This document shows, piece after piece, positions 21,508-29,752 of a DNA stretch of 32,351 nucleotides. Within the stretch, counting starts at the first letter, position 1; each line of letters begins with the position of its first letter. Below the pieces are notes generated by a model, which saw nothing but the letters and a program-made list of their open reading frames with translations, did not search any database and was not told the DNA's origin. This DNA is from a virus. The DNA lies in the IMG/VR virus record IMGVR_UViG_3300030329_006456, positions 1-32,351 of that record; one strand, 5' to 3'. A program made the position numbers and the translations under genes.

Positions 21508-23481
21508 TTAGCCCTTACTAACATATAAAATACTAGCTAGATAATCATTAATTTGATGATGAGCAGCAATTTCTTGAATTTCTTTTATTCTTTCTTGATT
21601 GGTGTCCACTGGCTTTTTCACGTAAGACTCAATACACCTTCTCCAGTTGCTTGGGTTTTCATTGCTTACGATAACACCTACGATATCTTGCGCTATTCCT
21701 TTTTGTTTGCGGCTCAGTCTTTTTATTGCGTGAACTTTTCTTAAGGAAGCTTCTACCTGTTTAGTCAGGCTGCTCGCAAGAATCATATTCTCTGTAATCT
21801 TTTTAAGGCTATATTTTTCTTCCGCCTTACTTTGCTCACCCTGTCCGATAGGATTGGTTTGCTTGGTCTCTTGAGGTGTACCTGTACCGCTAGGGCGACC
21901 ACTTGGTTGTGCATCTTTTTTCTTAGATGGAGCACTCATGGGTTGGCTCCCCCCGATAAGAGGTTCATATAGACCTTCATCCCTAAGATGTTTAAACCTT
22001 CGTTGGGCTTCTTCAGATTCCTCAGGGGTAGGAAGTCTTCCGTTTTCAATAGCTGTAATTCCCTCTTCTGCAGTAAGCACCCCAAGTTCTACAAGGCGAT
22101 TAAAAATCCTAGACTTTGTAGGATCATCACTTAAGGAAGTCTGCTCAAAATAAGGTGTTGGATAATTCTTAAACCCCATCAAATGAGCAATTCGTTTAAT
22201 CTCTGGGAGTAAGAATTCATTTATAAAGGATTTACGAGCCTGTCTTAATCGTGCTAAAAATACTTCAATTTTAATTGATTGGTTTGCAAATTTTTCATTA
22301 CCAATAAGTATATTTTGTAATCCAGTTTGGATGTCACGGTCTACCACTTCATACTTTTCAGAACCCAGTAGGCTACCAATATCAGGAATTACAAATTTTG
22401 CATCAGTTGTATAATCAGCAATCAACACGCGTCCTACTGATTCGTTTTCAAATAAGCTTTGCATGGCGGAAAGATTTTTTTGATTAACACCACCCTTTTC
22501 AGGTTCAGTTCCCATGGTCACCAATAAAATAGCTTGCTGCATCGTACGTGCAATTGCCATGTCCATTTTTTTCATTTCAGCTTTCCAGTTTATATCTTCT
22601 AAAACTGGATAACCCATAGGCACTGAAAAAGGCTCATAATCTTGCTTCTTATAAAAGACAGCATTAATTTTATCAGCATCTAATGGAATCAAAATGGTAT
22701 TGCTTCTGGTTTTTTTAATTTGTTCTCTTATGTGCTCGGGGAGCGTTGAAAGAACCTCGCGGTCTTCTTCGGTTCGCGGATTTCTAAGCCGAGCTAATTC
22801 ATAGTCTGTAAGAATCTTATAATAGATTCCATTCACAAAATTTAAGCCACCTTGAATTTGTATGTCTGCAGGATTTAAAATGGAATACCTTACGGGAAGT
22901 TTCGTCTCAGCATTAGAAGTGCCAAAGGTTTTTGTAATTTTTCGTATATCCCCCTCCCTAAGGGAAGCATCGAATCTATATATAAAGACATTTCCAGAAC
23001 GATAATATTCCCTAAAAAACTTATCCATCACCGACCACAACCCGACCTTAGTAAAAAATGCTTCAAAAAAGTCACGCGACTTCTGACTCCCCCCACGGTA
23101 AAAAATATCAGATGAAGAAAACTCTGTCATCATATCAATTGTATTTCGAAAAATAGCAAAATTATAGTAAGCCTTTTGACACAGTATGACCGTATCTCTA
23201 ATATCTAGGTTGGATTTATTAGAAACACCATAAACATATTTAAAAGGAATAACCCCATCTTGAATATTTTTAAACCTATCAGTCCTATGAATATCTGCAG
23301 CTTTGTTACGCCGTGTAGCTGCTACCGCCTCATATGTAGATAAAGGAGTACCAGATGCCGCTACAGCTTCTTGAAGAGGCGTTTTAGGGGATGTTTTGGC
23401 CGAAGCAGTCTTTTTAGCCGCCGAAGGCTTCTTAGCGGTTGCTACTTTGGTCTTTTTTGTTTCTTTTTCTCCTTTTTTCAT
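21508..23481 (-). CDS. Portal protein (657 aa)
   Basis: A 657-residue protein. Residues 1-45 are a basic Lys/Ala/Thr-rich tail (AKKPSAAKKTASAKTSPK). The core has portal features: RNTIDMMTEFSSSDIF, a clip-like beta region with YRFDASLREGDI and PVRYSILNPADIQIQGG, the stem region EMKKMDMAIARTMQQAIL and a GLQNILIG-type helical wing. A Gln/Pro/Ser linker (~510-550) and a basic C-terminal helical domain follow. Twelve copies would form the DNA entry ring. It lies 25 bases after the large terminase, the standard arrangement for packaging genes. Confidence 0.85.
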   Translation of the reverse strand: MKKGEKETKKTKVATAKKPSAAKKTASAKTSPKTPLQEAVAASGTPLSTYEAVAATRRNKAADIHRTDRFKNIQDGVIPFKYVYGVSNKSNLDIRDTVILCQKAYYNFAIFRNTIDMMTEFSSSDIFYRGGSQKSRDFFEAFFTKVGLWSVMDKFFREYYRSGNVFIYRFDASLREGDIRKITKTFGTSNAETKLPVRYSILNPADIQIQGGLNFVNGIYYKILTDYELARLRNPRTEEDREVLSTLPEHIREQIKKTRSNTILIPLDADKINAVFYKKQDYEPFSVPMGYPVLEDINWKAEMKKMDMAIARTMQQAILLVTMGTEPEKGGVNQKNLSAMQSLFENESVGRVLIADYTTDAKFVIPDIGSLLGSEKYEVVDRDIQTGLQNILIGNEKFANQSIKIEVFLARLRQARKSFINEFLLPEIKRIAHLMGFKNYPTPYFEQTSLSDDPTKSRIFNRLVELGVLTAEEGITAIENGRLPTPEESEEAQRRFKHLRDEGLYEPLIGGSQPMSAPSKKKDAQPSGRPSGTGTPQETKQTNPIGQGEQSKAEEKYSLKKITENMILASSLTKQVEASLRKVHAIKRLSRKQKGIAQDIVGVIVSNENPSNWRRCIESYVKKPVDTNQERIKEIQEIAAHHQINDYLASILYVSKG

Positions 23482-23497
23482 AATTTTACAATAAAAT

Positions 23498-23503
23498 TTA
23501 CAC
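23498..23503 (-). promoter_or_regulatory. GTGTAA leader motif upstream of the portal gene
   Basis: Minus-strand AAAAAGTGTAAAT, 16 nt upstream of the ATG at 23481 and three bases after the terminase stop. The gap is 25 bp, so the motif fills much of it. Confidence 0.4.
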
Positions 23504-23506
23504 TTT

Positions 23507-25321
23507 TTAGACCATAATGGGACTAAAAGTCTCCTGCGGACCCGCTTCAGGAGCAGTCATAATATCATTATAACACTTTAAGGCCCACGCTGCAATCATT
23601 AAAGTCGTATAATTATCTCGTCGAGCCCGATTTGCCGAGGTATTCCTCTTAAGATGTTGGGGCAAATCAAAGGTCTGTGTTCCTCTTGCTGTACTTTTAA
23701 CTTCAATTAAAGCACATTGCTTTTTTGTTTGATAAATTAAATTATCTTGTTCTTCTATAAGGTCTAGGATAGTTTCTCCTGTATTAAATTTTAATTCAAT
23801 TTTTTGATTTACCATTCGATTAAAAGCTTGATTGTTAGCGGTTGCCCGAGAAGCAAACCACAGACGCTTGTGGTCTATACATGCCTGTAAATGTTCATTA
23901 GCTTTTCTCAACCAATTAGAGGTAAACACCTGTTTGAAACAAATTTTGTTATCTTGTTTGTTATATTCTCGGCGTGCGCTCTTTATTTCCTTGTCATAAT
24001 TAATCCCTTCCGCATCACTATTAAATTCAAAAAAACTTATCTTCTTTGTGAAAAGGGGAGACTCGTTACAACTGTCAATGAACTGAAAACCAGCATTGTC
24101 AATACATATCATTTCAAAGTCAAACGCGCTGCACAAATAATGAAAATATTCAATATGCTCCTTAAGGTCACCCCCCGCCACGGCATAACTGTGAACTAAC
24201 GTAGATATCTGTGTTTCGGGGTCAATCTCAATTACAGACATTGCAAAAAAGTCTGAACTTGGACTGTTGGAAAAGCTCGGGTCAATTGCACAAATATATT
24301 TTGAATCTGCTTTTCCCTTAATACGTGTAGTGGGATTTTCCCCGTCAGGCACCGTGCATTCGTGCATTTTTTTTGCACTGTAATATGAATCACTCCCGTC
24401 TGTAAATTGAGCACAGTATTCCCGCTGAAACGACGCGCTAGAAGTTCCACCATTTTTTGCCTCGTCAATAATAGTAGTATCAATCATTTCTTCAGGAAGA
24501 GCTTCGTACCCCAATTGAGAAACAAAATAAGTTGACTGTTCTTCTTCCTCGGCATAAATTTTAGTGACCCATTCTTTGTATGTTTTGTATAAATTTTCAA
24601 ATGTATAACTTGCCGAAGACAGGGCTATCATCTTAGAGGTGTTTTCAAATTGAATTCTGTCCTTGTCTTTCATCACCCCTTCTTCAATTAGTTTATCTTC
24701 GATTTCTCTAATCTCCAAGCGTTCTTTCATATTTTGTGGGGCTACTAAAAAGGGCATTAAGACGGTATTGATTATATCTTCAGGAAGAAGGAGGTACTCA
24801 TCTAGCACCAAAACATTTGCACGGAAGCCACGAATTTTTTCACCGTTCAAAGGAATGGCGGTTATGGTGCCCTCGTTAATTTGCCACTCAAATTGGTCGT
24901 TGCGTTTTACTTTAGCACCAAAAGCTTGAGCTAAAAGTTCGGCCCCCTTTGACTCTACCATCTTCTCTAAATTATTAAAAATAAATCGAGCAGTACGAAA
25001 AGTTGGCCCTGCTACAAGAATTTTTGTAGCGGGTTCAAATATACACTGCAAGAAACAAAATACAGAAGCAATAAAGGTTTTTCCACAGCCACGACCCAAA
25101 ACAAGCATACTAAAATTTTTATTGAGCATCCCCTTAAGAAGAATTTCTTGAAATGGTGCTAATTTTATTCCTGAAATAAGTTCAGTAGTAAGCCCGAGGT
25201 TAGCCCGTAAAAACTTGGCCAAAGTTATCTTTGCTTCTTTATCTTCGAGTGCCCCCTTCAAGGCTTTGAATTGGGCATTAATGTTCTCGGACTTTTGATC
25301 TATTTTTGGGGAGTACCACAT
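23507..25321 (-). CDS. Terminase large subunit (604 aa)
   Basis: A 604-residue packaging motor. The ATPase domain has Walker A LGRGCGKT (75-82), Walker B LVLDE (171-175) and coupling motif ALSSASY (233-239). The nuclease domain shows the first acidic motif in AIDPSF (Asp347), the second in ICIDNAG (Asp408) and a third region near residues 520-550 (LDLIEEQDNL, CALIEVKS). It cuts concatemeric DNA and pumps it through the portal. Length is normal for the family. The ATG overlaps the TAA of the ERCC4 nuclease gene (TAATG), so the two are coupled. It is followed by the portal gene. Confidence 0.95.
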   Translation of the reverse strand: MWYSPKIDQKSENINAQFKALKGALEDKEAKITLAKFLRANLGLTTELISGIKLAPFQEILLKGMLNKNFSMLVLGRGCGKTFIASVFCFLQCIFEPATKILVAGPTFRTARFIFNNLEKMVESKGAELLAQAFGAKVKRNDQFEWQINEGTITAIPLNGEKIRGFRANVLVLDEYLLLPEDIINTVLMPFLVAPQNMKERLEIREIEDKLIEEGVMKDKDRIQFENTSKMIALSSASYTFENLYKTYKEWVTKIYAEEEEQSTYFVSQLGYEALPEEMIDTTIIDEAKNGGTSSASFQREYCAQFTDGSDSYYSAKKMHECTVPDGENPTTRIKGKADSKYICAIDPSFSNSPSSDFFAMSVIEIDPETQISTLVHSYAVAGGDLKEHIEYFHYLCSAFDFEMICIDNAGFQFIDSCNESPLFTKKISFFEFNSDAEGINYDKEIKSARREYNKQDNKICFKQVFTSNWLRKANEHLQACIDHKRLWFASRATANNQAFNRMVNQKIELKFNTGETILDLIEEQDNLIYQTKKQCALIEVKSTARGTQTFDLPQHLKRNTSANRARRDNYTTLMIAAWALKCYNDIMTAPEAGPQETFSPIMV

Positions 25322-26289
25322 TATAAAACTTTATTATCATAGCAATATTGCAAATCTAAAAAAAGATGACGAGCATTACCTAAAAATATTTTTTCGATAA
25401 CCCTTGAAGCTTCTTTTCTGCCATTAACAAATAAAAATTGAACATGAGGATAAGCTTGTATCAAATATCGAACATTGTGAAAAATATATTCGGGAGTTGC
25501 TTTTATTTTTTTGGAAACTTGTGGTAAAAATTTAAATGATCGGCACTTATTTAAATTTTCTTCCACCAAAATAATTAAAGACGTTTGTGCTTCACCGGCT
25601 CGTTCAATTTCATTAGTTAACCTCTTAAAGCCACCACTTAACGTAGAAATAAAATCTGCTACAGACTTTCTTTCAATATGACACCCTTGTGAATAACCGG
25701 GGTGACTCAAGGCATAATCTCCAAATTTTAAATTTTTAATTTCAGTCTTTACGTTAAATTTCAAGGGCTGCTGTTCACGGGTGTCTACATAGATTTTAAA
25801 TTTTTCTTTTATAGCATCTTTTTCTAGTTCAAAATTATAATCTTCTGAATGAGGAACGTTATATTTAATATTTAAACCCATACTCTTGCATAGTTCATAA
25901 TAGTCTCCAAAAAGAGCATTGTAAATTTGTATAGCGGGCATCATCAAGGTACGTAGCTCAACTTGGGTAGGAGCAAAAATTAATTTCTTTTTTCTTTTTC
26001 TAATTTTCAAAAGCTCTCGACAATACTCTTGGGCATCTCGAGGGTCTTGGTTTTTTAACCACAGCCTAAGGTGTTCCCTAGAGTTAAAATCATTTTCAAA
26101 ATAATATTCTTTACTTTTAAATTTTATGATACTCCCATCGTGCTTGTCATAGCGGGGGTAATAAGTTTGATAATATTCCGCCATCCTCATCTTATGAGCT
26201 TTGAGGTGAGAATGCAATTGGCGGTCAGTATCAAACTCTTTTTTACAAGCTTTACATTTTGCCTTTTTAGCTTTCATCGTGGTAATCAT
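25321..26289 (-). CDS. C2H2 zinc finger-ERCC4 nuclease protein (322 aa)
   Basis: The 322-residue protein starts with a C2H2 zinc finger (Cys12, Cys15, His28, His32). Residues ~35-160 are basic and helical. The C-terminal half is an ERCC4/XPF-type nuclease: VDTREQ (168-173), LKFGDYAL (187-194), IERKSVADF (205-213), the GD...ERK...D pattern. Such nucleases cut branched or flap DNA. It lies directly before the large terminase, coupled by a one-base TAATG overlap. It could resolve branched DNA before packaging, as T4 endonuclease VII does, or take part in genome cutting. That role is inference. The start ATG at 26289 (or the next in-frame ATG at 26277) overlaps the sulfotransferase gene. Confidence 0.88.
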   Translation of the reverse strand: MITTMKAKKAKCKACKKEFDTDRQLHSHLKAHKMRMAEYYQTYYPRYDKHDGSIIKFKSKEYYFENDFNSREHLRLWLKNQDPRDAQEYCRELLKIRKRKKKLIFAPTQVELRTLMMPAIQIYNALFGDYYELCKSMGLNIKYNVPHSEDYNFELEKDAIKEKFKIYVDTREQQPLKFNVKTEIKNLKFGDYALSHPGYSQGCHIERKSVADFISTLSGGFKRLTNEIERAGEAQTSLIILVEENLNKCRSFKFLPQVSKKIKATPEYIFHNVRYLIQAYPHVQFLFVNGRKEASRVIEKIFLGNARHLFLDLQYCYDNKVL

Positions 26290-27025
26290 AATTAAAATAT
26301 TCTATGTCTTTTTTATATAATTTTTCTACAATTTTTCTAGTTTCGTCATCATAGAACTTGGAGTAATGGGGGCGTTTGTTTAGCTTTTTAACTTTCTTTA
26401 ATTTTTTATATTTAACACCCAAGTCTTCACACACCTTCTGAAAATCAGACTCAATATTTTCCACGCGCCCAATAAAATCTACACACACCTTACCAGACTT
26501 GTTCTTGAGCCATTCTACTTGGTTGGAAACCCACCTTCCCTTATGCCCATACTTGTAAATATCCTGATAAAGAGATAAATCATTAGCTGAGTCTATGTGC
26601 TCAAGAAAATTTTTAAAATTGTATTTCAGAGCTAAATACCACGCCGGTTTAACCTGAGGGTGACCGCCATGCAAATCCACGCCTCTCTTGTGGCTCTCTC
26701 CCCCCAAGAACATGGCGGGTGATAAAAAATCCACGTTCAGGCTATACCCACCTTCGTTCCATGATCCGCAATAAGAAGCATCGCTTGCATTGTACCAAAA
26801 AGCTGATCTATTAATCCATAAATACCACGAAACTATTCTGTCCCACGGGTTTCTTACAAAAGAAAAAGTATAGTATTTTTTCCAATCACCCTTTCCCATC
26901 TTGTCAATGTACTCGGAGGCAACTAAATGCTGATCGGCTGAATTAGCACCGAAAAACATTTCAATGCTACTACCTGCAGCTTTATTAACATGAACAAATA
27001 TAGTTTTTGGATTTTTTAATATCAT
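26267..27025 (-). CDS. Sulfotransferase-family protein inside the packaging operon (252 aa)
   Basis: A 252-residue protein with the PAPS-binding signatures of membrane-type sulfotransferases: 5'-phosphosulfate loop VHVNKAAGSSIEMF (11-24) and 3'-phosphate motif TFSFVRNPWDRIVSWY (53-68). Ser20 is a candidate binding residue and Arg58 lies in the RNP motif. It should transfer sulfate from PAPS to a sugar or protein. No signal peptide or membrane helix, so it would act in the cytoplasm. It overlaps the candidate small terminase (ATGA) and the zinc-finger nuclease gene by 23 bases, so its reading frame is embedded in a tightly coupled packaging operon. Possible roles: modifying a virion protein, host glycan or nucleotide pool; I cannot tell which. 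Confidence 0.83.
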   Translation of the reverse strand: MILKNPKTIFVHVNKAAGSSIEMFFGANSADQHLVASEYIDKMGKGDWKKYYTFSFVRNPWDRIVSWYLWINRSAFWYNASDASYCGSWNEGGYSLNVDFLSPAMFLGGESHKRGVDLHGGHPQVKPAWYLALKYNFKNFLEHIDSANDLSLYQDIYKYGHKGRWVSNQVEWLKNKSGKVCVDFIGRVENIESDFQKVCEDLGVKYKKLKKVKKLNKRPHYSKFYDDETRKIVEKLYKKDIEYFNYDYHDES

Positions 27026-28146
27026 CCGTTTAATATCTCATCGGGGCCTATACCTAAAATGCGAGCTTTCACTTCGTCCATAGAGGAAAGATTATCAATT
27101 TCACTTTTAACAACTTTTTTACGTAACTCGGCTAGCTGTATAAGTTTGTTGCGAGATTCTTCTTCCTTCCACATTTGAACAAGGTTAATTATACTAGCAT
27201 TTTCTTTAATTTGATTTTTAAGTCGGTCTGATCTTTTTTCCTTCAGGTCACTTAGTAATTTATTTTGCCGCCCTACAGACTGATGATAGTCATTCTGAGC
27301 TTTTCCGATTGCTTCAACTAACGACATGGAAATTCTTCTTCCCTCCGTGTCTTCTGCGACATCATCAAGTAGTCCCTGTAAATGTTCTACTCGACGCTGG
27401 ATATTGGAAGCAATGACCACTTCGGAAGCGAGAACGATATATTGATCTACTTCTTCTTGGGTTAGGTCGGATTTGTTATAGGTATAACGTACGAAACTAG
27501 ATTCGAATAAATCTCTATCTATTTGGTTTTCGTAATTAGATATTTGATGAAGAAATCTATAAGTGTGTATGTAGTTTATAAGACCTTCTATTTCCGCTCT
27601 TTGTCTAGAAGTAATTTTGTCTTTATGGATTCCATTAAGCACATATTTATTAATTCGTGCAATAGCCAAGTTCAAGGTACGAGGCGGCTTGTATTCTTCC
27701 ATTGGAACGTTATTAAGAGCAGCCGCAGGAATATTTGATTGTTGAATATTGTTTTCTTTTCGAAACTCAGCTACTACCCTCACTTCTTTGTGAAGGTTGG
27801 TGAGTGTTCTGTCATCAAAAAGAATCTTGGCCATTTCTAGGTCGTTCATAACGTGGCCGTTGTTCATTATAAATTCTTTCATCTCGTCGGTTAAAGATAC
27901 GTCTTCACGAGTAGCCACATATTCATGAGCGGGTTTTGCCTTAATATTTCTTGAAGCCAAAAAAGCCTTGAGACATTTGCCATATTTGCTTCTTCCATCC
28001 TGTAGCTTTTCTTCAACATCAGGGAAAGCCAACTTAACCATTTCCTTCAAGGAAGGAGGAGACTGTGGACGGCTATTCCATTCATCAATTATTAATTGTT
28101 GTCGGTTTTCTGATATGGATAAACCTTCGTGTTCAAACTCACTCAT
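27022..28146 (-). CDS. Candidate terminase small subunit (374 aa)
   Basis: A 374-residue, almost entirely helical and charged protein. Residues ~15-70 (RQQLIIDEWNSRPQSPPSLK, then KYGKCLKAFLASRNIKA) look like a DNA-binding helix-turn-helix module, followed by TREDVSLTDEMKEFIM and a second helical domain. Residues ~200-360 form long helices, probably oligomerisation coiled coils. It lies between the phage sigma factor and the packaging genes, within a set of ATGA-coupled genes. By position and fold a small terminase subunit is plausible, though 374 residues is longer than most. The alternative is a transcription accessory factor working with the sigma factor. Confidence 0.6.
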   Translation of the reverse strand: MSEFEHEGLSISENRQQLIIDEWNSRPQSPPSLKEMVKLAFPDVEEKLQDGRSKYGKCLKAFLASRNIKAKPAHEYVATREDVSLTDEMKEFIMNNGHVMNDLEMAKILFDDRTLTNLHKEVRVVAEFRKENNIQQSNIPAAALNNVPMEEYKPPRTLNLAIARINKYVLNGIHKDKITSRQRAEIEGLINYIHTYRFLHQISNYENQIDRDLFESSFVRYTYNKSDLTQEEVDQYIVLASEVVIASNIQRRVEHLQGLLDDVAEDTEGRRISMSLVEAIGKAQNDYHQSVGRQNKLLSDLKEKRSDRLKNQIKENASIINLVQMWKEEESRNKLIQLAELRKKVVKSEIDNLSSMDEVKARILGIGPDEILNG

Positions 28147-28910
28147 AAGTAGTCTATGTCCCCTCTGGATAAAACTTTTTTAACTTTTGTTATTATTGAT
28201 TTTTTTATATTTTTAATTTGCTTATAACCGGGTATTCTATTTTTTTCCGATGTTCTATAGCCCATTAATTTTGCAACCTCTTCTTCTGTTTTGTATTCCA
28301 TATAAAGATATTGGTATACTTTCCATTCTATTGGTTTTAAAATTTTTTTCATTTTGGTGTGGAGTTTGTCCGCAAGTTTTTCTATGTCTATAGTATCACT
28401 ATTCATCGAGAAAACCTCTTGAGGATGATCCTCAAGAGATACAGGCAGCTTGGCATCATGGGCGGATTTTTTCGTTTTTTCCCAATGTGCATAGAGGGGG
28501 CAAGTAGAATCTTGGTTTTTATAAATATAACAAGATTTATCAGCCTCGGCGGCGGCGCACTTCAAACAGGGGCGAGCATAATTGCCGTAATTGTTTCTTA
28601 TGAGGTTTTTAATCTGGTTTGAGATGATTCGGTTAATCCAAGGCCCAAGGGGTTTAGCTGAATCATATAATTCCCATTTTTTGTAAATATGAATACGAAG
28701 AATCTGGGCAACATCCTCGAAGTCCATCCATGCCAAGACGGTGAGGTTCCATTTGGGTCTCCTCTTAATTATTTCTGTGTTGATTTGGTCAATTGACTCT
28801 TCAAAAGAAGGCCCACTTTTTTTTTCTTTTTTCTCTTTTTTTTTGGATTTTCTAGGAGTAGTGGCTTTTCCTTGACCGGTCACAGATTTTTTGGGTCGGC
28901 CTCGTGGCAT
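28143..28910 (-). CDS. Phage sigma factor with AT-hook and Cys-rich insertion (255 aa)
   Basis: Residues 1-8 (MPRGRPKK) are an AT-hook, followed by a basic stretch. Residues ~60-105 match sigma region 2 (WMDFEDVAQILRIHIYKKWE, then PWINRIISNQIKNLIR). Next comes an insertion with four cysteines (115, 118, 127, 137), spacing CxxC-x8-C-x9-C, likely a zinc site. The C-terminal part has region 4 with a helix-turn-helix (IEWKVYQYLYMEYKTEEEVA). It should bind host RNA polymerase and direct it to phage promoters, similar in role to T4 gp55. I start at the ATG 28910, because GTG at 28916 adds only two residues. It is translated coupled with the zinc-ribbon gene upstream and the candidate TerS gene (ATGA). 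Confidence 0.82.
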   Translation of the reverse strand: MPRGRPKKSVTGQGKATTPRKSKKKEKKEKKSGPSFEESIDQINTEIIKRRPKWNLTVLAWMDFEDVAQILRIHIYKKWELYDSAKPLGPWINRIISNQIKNLIRNNYGNYARPCLKCAAAEADKSCYIYKNQDSTCPLYAHWEKTKKSAHDAKLPVSLEDHPQEVFSMNSDTIDIEKLADKLHTKMKKILKPIEWKVYQYLYMEYKTEEEVAKLMGYRTSEKNRIPGYKQIKNIKKSIITKVKKVLSRGDIDYL

Positions 28911-28915
28911 AATCA

Positions 28916-29362
28916 CTACTCTTTAGGTTTTTTACGAGCTCTGGGCTTTCGTGGGGCTTTAGCCTTTTTGGGGGCTCCTTTGGATGCTTTAGGAAATTCG
29001 GGCTTGGGACCTCGAATAGACCCAGCTTCTTTACTAAAATTTTGAAGAAATTCATTAGAAGTAACTGAAGGGTCTGGGTCACGCTGGAATGGCTCCTCGC
29101 CTTCAAGCGCAGTCCCTATTACTTCACCAAATTTAACACCCTGATCCCGTTCGGCTTCCACCTCCACGTCCAACCCACGCAGGGCACCAAAATCAGAAAC
29201 CTCTTCATCATAATAATCATCCTCCTCATCAACGGGTTCAGGGGGTGGTTTTGGTTTCTCAGGCGCACCCGCAAAAGCGTGCCCACAATTCATACAGAAA
29301 TTGGGTTTTTGGGCAACAAATTCCATTTTAGAGCCACAAGTGGGGCAATAAATTTTTCTCAT
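28916..29362 (-). CDS. Zinc-ribbon protein with acidic and basic regions (148 aa)
   Basis: A 148-residue protein. The N-terminal 30 residues form a zinc ribbon (CPTCGSK ... CMNCGHAF, two CxxC pairs). A Pro/Glu/Asp-rich acidic linker follows (PEPVDEEDDYYDEEVSD), then a Pro/Lys/Arg-rich basic tail (KAPRKPRARKKPKE). I choose the ATG at 29362 with AAGGACAATT upstream over a longer Ile-rich reading to 29401 that would begin inside the divergent regulatory region. It is first in the sigma/packaging operon and overlaps the leader of the sigma gene, so a role as transcription co-factor, DNA binder or sigma partner is possible. No specific family recognised. Confidence 0.72.
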   Translation of the reverse strand: MRKIYCPTCGSKMEFVAQKPNFCMNCGHAFAGAPEKPKPPPEPVDEEDDYYDEEVSDFGALRGLDVEVEAERDQGVKFGEVIGTALEGEEPFQRDPDPSVTSNEFLQNFSKEAGSIRGPKPEFPKASKGAPKKAKAPRKPRARKKPKE

Positions 29363-29440
29363 AATTGTCCTTATAATATATAAAATTACACTAAAATTCA
29401 ATTTTTTTTATAATCATTCATTTTAAGTGTAAATACAGAT
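29363..29440. promoter_or_regulatory. Divergent regulatory region with two opposed TTTTA(A)GTGTAA motifs
   Basis: The 78-bp gap between the minus-strand operon and the plus-strand islet holds one copy of the motif in each direction. Minus strand: ATTTTAGTGTAAT (hexamer 29386-29391), 23 nt before ATG 29362. Plus strand: TTTTAAGTGTAAAT (hexamer 29427-29432), 8 nt before GTG 29441. The two cores lie 35 bp apart with an AT-rich spacer. It is the best evidence that the motif is directional. Confidence 0.5.
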
Positions 29441-29752
29441 GTGAGAAGAGGTAAAAAAACACCTAAATTTACTTTTAAAAACACAGATGGTGTAGAATAC
29501 GAAGTACTCTTCCACAAACCCAACGAAAAGATATACGGGGAAGATTGTGACGGCCTTTGTCATGACCCTTCCAGCCTCCACCCCAAAATCTACATCAATC
29601 CCTACATCACGGATCAATCCGAACTTAACACGGCTATACATGAATTCGCGCACGCATTTTTTTGGGATAAGCCTGAATATCAAATATATGCCTTCGCTAA
29701 CAGCTTAAGTCGTTTCCTATATAATGAATGTAATTGGAGAAAAAAGAAATGA
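29441..29752 (+). CDS. HExxH metallopeptidase-like protein (103 aa)
   Basis: A 103-residue protein with the zinc-metallopeptidase core HEFAH (67-71), followed by AFFWDKPE with Glu79 as a possible third ligand. It starts with a basic MRRGKKTPK segment, contains three cysteines (two in DCDGLCHD at 36-40) and ends RFLYNECNWRKKK. The layout resembles short SprT/ImmA-like or gluzincin proteins of phages, which may cleave a host regulator or another protein. The start is GTG at 29441 and no ATG fits. It has no clear ribosome site but has the GTGTAA motif 8 nt upstream. It is coupled to the next gene by an ATGA overlap. Confidence 0.7.
   Translation: MRRGKKTPKFTFKNTDGVEYEVLFHKPNEKIYGEDCDGLCHDPSSLHPKIYINPYITDQSELNTAIHEFAHAFFWDKPEYQIYAFANSLSRFLYNECNWRKKK

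Noticed and set aside
28916-29401. Longer zinc-ribbon protein starting at 29401
   Set aside because: The extra 13 residues are translated from the divergent regulatory gap with the GTGTAA motif; the ATG at 29362 has a good AAGGA site.
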